In this document: in pieces, positions 52,101-61,100 of the stretch
Layout of the letters: every line of letters begins with the position of its first letter
Position numbering within the stretch: position 1 is the first letter of the stretch
Assembly (NCBI GenBank): GCA_013399855.1
Contig: VXAY01004341.1
Span: 127,639-191,638 of the forward strand
Origin: Oxyruncus cristatus
Taxonomy: Eukaryota; Chordata; Aves; Passeriformes; Cotingidae
DNA length: 64,000 bases
Reading direction: 5' to 3'
Notes under the pieces: generated by a model
The model's input: only the letters and a program-made list of their open reading frames with translations
Databases searched by the model: none
Told to the model about the DNA's origin: nothing
Made by a program: the position numbers and the translations under genes

Positions 52101-55100
52101 CTTTGGGGGAAAAAACATTCCTGGAATGTCCTAAAATACTGCTTTTTCTCTCATTCACTTTCCTGACGTTGTATGATTAAGATTCGAGGGGTTTTTACTG
52201 TATTGGCAGATGTTACTCCCAGCAGTGCTGGGGTCAGGCCAGTGTGGGACTGTCACAGCCCTGGATAACAGTTGATTTCTGGGATAATTGAGTTTTGTTG
52301 TTTTTTTTTTTCCCCCAGATTGGTTATTTTTAATGTATGTTTCCTGAATTGTGAGTGTCACGTGCAGTTATTTCTTTGAACGGTCTGTTTTGCCTCCAAG
52401 ACCAGCACCATCCTCCTTCCCACACCTGGACCCGAAGCATCAGTAAATTCCATGAGTATTTTGACTATGAGGAGTGAAATAAATCCCAGTGGATTGATTT
52501 TGTCACTTCAGTATTTTACTGGGAGATCCTTCAGGATCCTTTTACCTGTTGTAGAAATCCTTTAGTGGCACACAGTGACCACCTGGGCTTTTTAAATGCC
52601 AGTGCCAGAGAGGTTGTTCATTTTTCCCCACCCAGCACAGTTCTTTCTCACATTAAGATCCCTTGAACCCCAAATCATAGCCGAGGCTCTCAACAAATAA
52701 ACCCTGGATGAGTAAAAAAGCCCAGCCCTCCGATTTCTGACTTCGTGGCTCTTTAAAACTGATTTTTGGATAATTGGCTGAAAGTAAATTTGGTTGTTTT
52801 GGGTTTTTTTTTTTTTTCTTTCTACTGCTCCCTCGTGTCATGATGCGACACCAGGTTTGGGACAACTTGTGGCTTCAGGGTTGTGTAACAACGTGAGGAT
52901 GTTGTCATTCAAAGGCATTTTTGTTTGGTTATTTATATGAACACATATTTAGTTTGAGGTTGGAACTGGATGATCTTGAGGGTCCCTTCCAACCCAAAAA
53001 CCATTCTGTGGTTCTATGTATTATACATATATAAATATACATGCTATTATTTTACTGCTTTATTTTACGAAGGCCGAAAAATCCCGAGGATTTCTGTGGA
53101 AACTTCTGCACGTGGCACGTCGCAAACCTGTTGTTGCTCCAGGTTGATAAGCACGACAGATCATCCCGTGTGATCCTCAGAACTCAACGGCTTCCTCGGG
53201 GAGGGAGGCAGAGCTTGTTTTCCCCATTAATACCAGGGAAACTCTGAGCTCCGTTCTTGCGTTTCTTCCACTGTTTTGTCTGGTCAGAAATGATGCAAGA
53301 CAGAAGGTTTTGCCCGTTTCCATCTGTCAGCTCTTTCGCAGCCTGAAAAAAAAAAAAAAAAAGGAAAAAAAAAAAGGCAAATATGCCCTCAGCTGCTTTC
53401 TTCTTCCTTTTATCCCTGACTCCCTCCCGAGTACCCACATTCCCAGCTCTTCAGGAAAACAGCTTTTATTCCTTTTATTGTAATGACTGTAAAGCTCACC
53501 TTTGCCGGACTTTGAGGGGTCTGGGTGAGGGTTTGAGCTGTTGGGTGCCGGAGTTTTTAATTTTCTCCACGCCGAAAGTCTGCGGGAATAGTTGGGATGG
53601 TGCCGGCCGTGGCTGAGCCTGCACACAGATGGTGTCAGAGCTCTGCGGGGCACGGAGCCAGGGAATGGGATCCTTCCAAACCCAAATGCAACGGGATCCT
53701 TCCCAAATGCATCCACAGCACAGCAGCTGGGACTGAGGGAGGTGCTTGAGGATTTGGGACGGGGAGGACCGGAGTGTTTTCGAGCTGGGGACTCACTTTC
53801 TGTCTCACCTTTCAGGGTCTTTGTTTTTAACCATTTTTTTCCAAGTATCTCAAAACTGCCTCAACTGCTGCAGTCAGAGAATAATGGAATTGTTGAGGTT
53901 GGAAAACCCGCTGAGATCATCCAGTTCCATCAGCCAAGGCCACCACTGACCCCTGTCCCCAAGTGCCCCATCCACACGGCTTTGAAATCCCTCCAGGGGT
54001 GGGGACTCCACCCCTGCCCTGGGCAGCTGTGCCAGGGCTGGACAACCCTTTCCAGGAAGGAATTTTCCCCAATATCCAACCTGCCCCTCCCCTGGCACAG
54101 CTGGAGGCCGTTCCCTCTCCTCCTGTCCCTTGTTCCCTGGGAGCAGAGCCCGACCCCCCCCGGCTCCCCCCTCCTGTCAGGGAGTTGCAGAGCCAGAAGG
54201 TCCCCCCTGAGCCTCCTTTGCTCCAGGCTGAGCCCCCCCAGCTCCCTCAGCCGCTCCTGCTGCTCCAGCCCCTTCCCAGCTCCGCTCCCTTCCCTGCACA
54301 CGCTCCAGCCCCTCCATGTCTCTCCTGTCTGAGTGGCCCAAAAGAAAAACTGGGTTCAGATAATTCACTGAGAATTCCTTGAGAATTCCGAAGAAATCAA
54401 TTTTTCTGGCCCTGCCTCATCTTTCTCGTGGCCTTTGGTTGGGTGTTACTGTCTCATGGAGCTGTGCAGGGGCTGATCCGAGTTTGCTGCTCCCATCATG
54501 GCACTTCCCAGAGCATTATTTCCTAGTGCACTTTAAAATTCAGACGAGCACCACTATTCACCCCGCGGCTGTTTATTGAACAAACTCTTCCCCTGTGTCA
54601 GATTTGTGGGATAATTCCTGGGATTCAGTGAAATTTGGGGCCACATCTTTGAGCACTGCTTTTAATTTAGGGACGGCACAACCATCCCAGAGTTCACGTG
54701 GGGAGACAGAACCCGGGTAATTGGCATTTCTGAGCCAACTGCTGCCTGCAGCCAATTAGCTGGGAAGTGACAATTTGTGGCTGCTGCAGGAAGGCAGTAT
54801 TGGAATATAAATCGATTTTCACCCCGCTGGAGGTGCAGGAGCAGAGCAGGTTTTATGTTGGCACGGCAGCAAAGTGGTTGTGCCATAAAGCTCGGTGGCT
54901 CAGGTGACGTTGCAGCAGGTGAGGAGTCGGGTCGGTCGTGAATCTCTCTGATCCCTCACCCAGCTCCGAGTGGTGTGTGTGAAAACCAAATCTGAGGGGG
55001 AGATTTTGTATTTACGCCTTGTAGGGTGTGACTCTGGGCACGGGAGCCACTTCAGCTGCACCAGGTTCTGTCTGAGTTGGAGAGAGCTGGATTTGAGGGG

Positions 55101-58100
55101 TGAACTGTTCAGTGGATGAGGGATTCCAGAGCTGCTTCCCCTCTGCTCCAGGGACAGGCTGGGAGAGCTGGGGGGGTTCCCCTGGAGAAGGGAAGGCTCC
55201 AGGGAGACTTTCCAACACCTTCCAGTGCTTCTCCTGCCCACACACAGCATCAGGTGTATCACAAACTCTCTGGGATCTCCCGCCTCCTGTTGTGTGTCAG
55301 AGTTTTTCCAAGTTATAATTAATTCCCTTAAGACCCCTCTCTTGAACCTGAGCTTTAACTTCCCTGTCTAGAGAACCCTTCCCTGTGGATCAGGTTGTTC
55401 TCGCAGCTTGTAGAGACTTACAGAAGGCAGAGCAGCTGAAATTTTCTTGCTAACCTCCAAATTTGGGCGTAGTTTTGCTGCTGATTTAAAATAGGTCTGT
55501 GGTACCCCTGAAGGGGAATGTCCTGCCTTGTGTGTTGTGACTGGGGTGTGGATCCACCCCAAAGCTGTTGGATGGGGCTTGGAGCAACCTGGCCTAGTAA
55601 AAGGTGTCCCTGCCCGTGGCAGGGGGTTGGAGCTGGATGGTTCTTAAGGTGCCTTCCAACCCAAACCATTCTGGAATTCTGGAGCAGCAGCTGGAGGCAG
55701 GTGAGATGTCCCGGATTGGCAATAGGTTTTACCCCTATTTAGGCGATGAATGAGCTTTTAGTGCGTCCATGAAACCAAGGGAAGGATGCACTCTGGGAAT
55801 TTGAACCACCTGAATGTAGGGGTCTGCAAATAGAGGTCTCTTCGTGCCTCAGGTGTTGAAGGTCCTGTTGTGGAACTGAGCAGGGAAGTCAAATTTTAGA
55901 CACCTGCACTGGCCAGCTGGATCACACACGAGGTTCCCATCGAGTGTAAAGGGAAGATGGGAATACACCTCTGGATTTGGCTCTTAATCTGTGTCTGCAT
56001 CCCGTAAATGGTCTGCAGAGGTGAGCAGATCTTCCTTCTGGAGAGAGTTCCTGGGAGCTGAGATGATTTGAGAGCCACTTGCCCAGAAAGGGTCACCTTG
56101 GGTTTGCTCATCCCTCAGGGAGCAGGGTCAGCTGCAGAATCCCGGCTATTGAAGGGCTGGAATTCTGAATGAAGAGCTTTTTGCCTTGCTCTCTGCTGCC
56201 TTGATGACTTGCTTGGCTCGTTAACGGTGTTCACAGAACACGTGAAGCGGCATCGTGGCAGAACCAAGACCACCCTTCAGGTGGTGCAGCTGGATGGCTG
56301 TGCTGGCCTGTTTTTCCCTAAAACCTCCCCTCTGAGGCTGTTGGAATTGGCTCCCTGCTCCTCTGGAGTGCAGAGCACCAAGCCCAGCATGGATTTTGGA
56401 TTTTGTTTCACTAGAGCACCTTGTGTTGGTGTTTAAAGGAGACTTGGAACAAGGAATGATGTTCCTCTTGAGCAGAAGAGCCATTCCCTCCCCACCCCCT
56501 CCATCCTAGGGGGCAAAATTAATATTTTGATGGCTTTGGCATCACTCAGGAATACTTAAGGCCCCTTTGTTTTGCAGCAGGTCCTTTGACAGCAGCACAG
56601 GCACACTCAGCATTCAGGCCACGGTGTTGTTGTGTCTTCTCCAAGGTCAGGTTGAATCCTTGCCTCTAACCACAGCAGTGAAGAGACAAGACAGTGCAGT
56701 TCCCAGGAAGGAACAGAGGAAGATGTGCAGAAATGGCACCTGCAGCTTGTTTGGCTCTTGGCTTTCTCTCTCTGGAAGCCTGTGGAGCTCCCAGCCTTCC
56801 CTGCTGCGTTTTGTTCGTTAACTTTGGCGCCGGAGCTGGGTTGAAATAAAAAGCCCAAAGCGGCCTGAAATCCCTAAATTTCCATGGTTTTCAGGGCTGT
56901 GTGGTCCTGCAGACTTTGAAAACACGAGTGCTGTTGCATTCTGCCCCCTGCCAGGTGGGGCTAATGGCTGGAGCAGTAGGACCTTTTGATACCTCCTGAA
57001 TTCACAGCAAGCCTCAAGCTCCAGGAGCCCTTTTCATGTTGCGCCTTCTCTGTTGGGCTCCTCTGGTTTCAGAAGTTTAATTGGGCTTCTATTTTTCTCT
57101 CTTTTACAATTCCATTCTAGGAGCGTGTCCTGTGCGAAATATCATTTCCAATTTGCCTTTTTTTTTTCCCTCGTCCCTGCTATAGAGCAGGGACGGAAAG
57201 AAAGGCAGCAACGGTGTGAATTGAGTCTCTTTGTACGGGAGTGAAGGAAGGCAGAAATCCGACCTGTAAATAATCCTGAATTGTCAGCAGGGAAAGAGGA
57301 GTCATAGGAACAATATTTTCTGTGGTTGATCATGTTTTCTCAAGCATTCAGAGACCCGAAATGTCCCAAGTTATGCTGTGAAATAGCCATACTTGAAACA
57401 TTCTTTGGTATATTCACAGAATCATGGAATGGTTTGGGTGGGAAGGGACCTTCAAGATCATCTCATTCCATGGGCAGGGACACCTTCCACCGACCCAGCT
57501 TGCTCCAACCTGGCCTCAAACACTCCAGGGATCCAGGGCCAGCCACAACTTCTCTGCCCAACCTGGGCCAGGGCCTCTCCACCCTCCCAGCCAGCAATTC
57601 CTTCCCAATCTCCCATCTCTCCCTGCCCTCTGGCACTGGGAAGCCATTCCCTGTGTGCTGTCCCTCCCTCCCTTGTCCCCAATCCCTCCCCAGCTCTCCT
57701 GGATGTCCTGTAGGTGCTGAAAGGTCTCCTTGGAACCTTCTCTCCTCCATGCTGAACACCCCAGCTCTCTCACCAGCAGTTCTTCAGTTAATTTTACATT
57801 AGTGGCACAAATAATATATCTAATATTCGGAATTATCTGAGTTTGGAGAGAGGTTTGTCCCATCCCCCTTGTGGCAAATAATTTGGCTTCTATTTCCCTG
57901 AAATCCTGGTAACTTCCAGCACAAGTGGGGGGATTTATGCTGCGATAAATTACCTGTAAATCTGGTTGTTACAGCTAAACAAGAGGTGCTACTTCAGTTG
58001 GTGTCTTGCTGGATTCAACAAGAAAAGAAATTTCTGCACATTTTCCCCCTGGGTTGGTGATCCTGATTTTCCTTGGTGAGATGTGAAACTCAAATTGGTT

Positions 58101-61100
58101 TTAATGAGTTCAGAGCATTTGTAGAGCAAAGAATGGAGCCTTAAATGACTTTATTGTTGCACTTAAATGCTTAAGGTGAACTTAGGTCTTAGCAGAGTGA
58201 GACGTAACTGGACCCATTTTTGTCCCAAAACTGTTCTCTGAAGTTTAATCTCAATTTTCTCTTCTCTTGAGGCACAAACTTAACGGAGAGCACGTCCTGC
58301 TGTGGAACCATCCCAGTTTGTTTGTCACGGTTTCCATCAGTGACAGGCTGGAGTTGAACTCCAGCAGTGGGTTTTTTTTGAATTTGAAACACCAACTGTC
58401 GCTTGGGCTCCAGTTACTTTTCCTTCCCTCCAAATATTTTGGGGCCAAGTCGTTTGCCATCGGCTCCTTCGCGATGCGCGAGCGCTGCTTTCCAACCCAG
58501 GGCGATTTTGGGATGTTTTTGGCCAGTCAGAGGCGGCCAGATTTGCTTGCTGGCTTCATGTTTCATGTTAATCAAATGATGAAGAAAGTAAAGCTCTTAA
58601 TTATGAATTTTTATCAGTCCACACAGCTATTGCTGTTCATCTGGAAAGCAGGTGGATTGGTTTGATCCTTCAGATGATGAAAAAGCGGGATAGGGGAGCT
58701 GTGCTTTCCCAGGTATCCATTCAGATCAGATAAACACAAGCTTTTTAATATTCTTTGGGATTAACATAATTAATTATCTGATTTAACTACTTAGGGGTAC
58801 TCCATTATTCCTAAGAATAAAATATCCTTGAAAGACGTGCATGGCTTGGGAAGAGTGGCTGGAAAGCTGGAAAAGGAGCTGCAGGTGCTGGTTGGTAGTG
58901 GCTGAATGTGAGCCCAGGGGGAGGTTTGGGTTGGATATTTGGAAAATTCCTTCCTGGAAAGGGTTGTCCATCCCTGGCCCAGCTGCCCAGGGCAGTGGTG
59001 GATCCCCATCCCGGGAGGGATTTCAAATCCCTGTGGATGTGGCACCTGGGGACATGGGTCAGTGGTGGCCTTGGCAGCGCTGGAGGAACAGTTGGACTCC
59101 ATGATCTCGGGGGGCTTTTCCAACCCCGGTAATTTTGGGATTCTTTGACATGGAAGTGGGGCTTTGACTTCGCAGCTGAGCTGAGGTTCTGCCCCATTCC
59201 GGGAGAAGTTTCTCCTCATCCCCAGCACGATCCCCACAGAGCTTTCCTGCAGTTCACCTGCTTCACCTTTTGGTCCAAAACGAGGATTTTGAGGGTGGAG
59301 AAACAAATCTTCCCCCGGCAGTGAAACATAATTAAAATTCCCTCACTGCTAAGACATTGCTGCCGTGTTTTTCCCGGATCCAGGACCAAGACACTACTTT
59401 GACCAGCCCTTTCCAGCCCGACTTCGAATGTAACTGGATTAATGAAGTCCTGGGAGCACATTCCGGGAGGGGAAATGAGGCTCTGGGTAATCAGAGCGTT
59501 AAGAGGGATGAACCCGAATTGCCTGGGACACACGTGGGAGAAGGGAATTAGGGAAACAAGCTGAGCTTTCCTTTTAATCCGCTGCCCTTTGCGGGAGGAG
59601 AATTCCAACAGGCAGGGAAAACCACCATGGGGAAGCATTTGTAGGGCTTTGTGTGAAATAACCCAAATTTTCCTTTTTTTTTTTTTTCCTTTTTTCTCCT
59701 TTTTTCTTTTTTTCCTTCTTTCTTCTTTTTTCTCCCTTTTTTCCCTTTCTTCCTTTTTCCCCTTTTCCCCTTTTCCCCTTTTCCCCTTTTTTTTCCTTTT
59801 TTCTCCTTTTTTCTTTTTTTCCTTCTTTCTTCTTTTTTCTCCCTTTTTTCCCTTTCTTCCTTTTTCCCCTTTTCCCCTTTTCCCCTTTTTTTTCCCTTTT
59901 TTTCCCCTTTTCCCCTTTTCCCCTTTTTTCCTTTTTTCCGCTTTTTCCCTTTTTTCCTTTTTCTTTTTCCCTTTTTGTTTTTTCCCTTTTTCCTTTTTTT
60001 CTCTTCTTTCCTCCTTTTTCTCCCCTTTCCCCTTTTTTTTCTTCTCCCCTTTTCTCTTTTTTCCTTTTTCCTTTTTTCCTCCTTTTTTTCCTTTTTTCCC
60101 TTTTTCTCCCTTTTCCCCTTTCTTTCCTTTTTTCCTTTTTTCCCTTTTTTCCCTTTTTCCCTTTTTTTCCTTTTCCCCCTTTCTTTCTTTTTTCCTGTTT
60201 TCCCTTTTTATTTCCTTTTTTCCTTATTTTTCCTTTTCTTCTTTTCTTTTCCTTTTTTCCTTTTTTCCCTTTTTTCTTTTCTTTTTTCCCCTTTTCCCTT
60301 TTTTATTTTTTTTGTTTTTTCTCCCTTCTTTCTTTTTTTTCTTTTTTTTTGTGAGTTTTTTTTTCTCTTTATTTTCTGTTGGTTTTTTTGTGGCTGTTGG
60401 TGTGATTGGTTTGTATTTTTTTGTGGTTCTACCTTTTTTTTTTGGTTGGTTGGTTGTTTTTTGTTCCTTTTGTTTTGTTTTCTGTTTTGTTTTATTTATT
60501 TCCTGCAGTTATATTATTAAAAAAAAAAAAAAGAGAGAAGCCCTTCTGGTAACAGTCTCATTAATTTTGCATAGAATTTCTACAATATTTAAATTAACAA
60601 ATACTTGTTTCTTCCTGTTGTGAGAGCACATTTTGATTTCCACGTTGGTCCCGCTGATCATCCCCAGAGAACTGCCCTGTTGATGATTCCTTTGTCCTTT
60701 TAATTTTCCCTTTCTCCCGAAAGGATTCTTAAATTTAAGTTGTTGCTGCACAAAAAGGGCTTTATTTCGAAATCCCATCTTTTGCATCCTGGTTGCCCTC
60801 ACAAATAACAACAAGAGTTATTATTTTTATCCTATTATTTTTATTTTGGGCTGTGATATTTTAGTGAGGACAATCTTTGCCTTCAAGACAATTCCAGAAG
60901 AGTTATGCACGGATTAAAGCACTGGCCACGCGCTGATTTTTTTTAATTGAAAAGTGAAGTAACGCTCAGTGTCTTTTTATAATCAGAAAATTGGGAAGAA
61001 CATTATAAAGGGGGGAAAAAAATCAGCAAGAAGCTGTGTTTTCTTGTCTCTTCTGGAGGCAGGAATATTGAGGTCGGAGCATCTGGTGTGCAGGTTTGGA

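Noticed and set aside
59589..60623. Phe-rich open frame of 344 codons
   Set aside because: It is a direct result of the pyrimidine tract (TTT, TTC, CCT, CCC codons only); no protein family or start context supports it.
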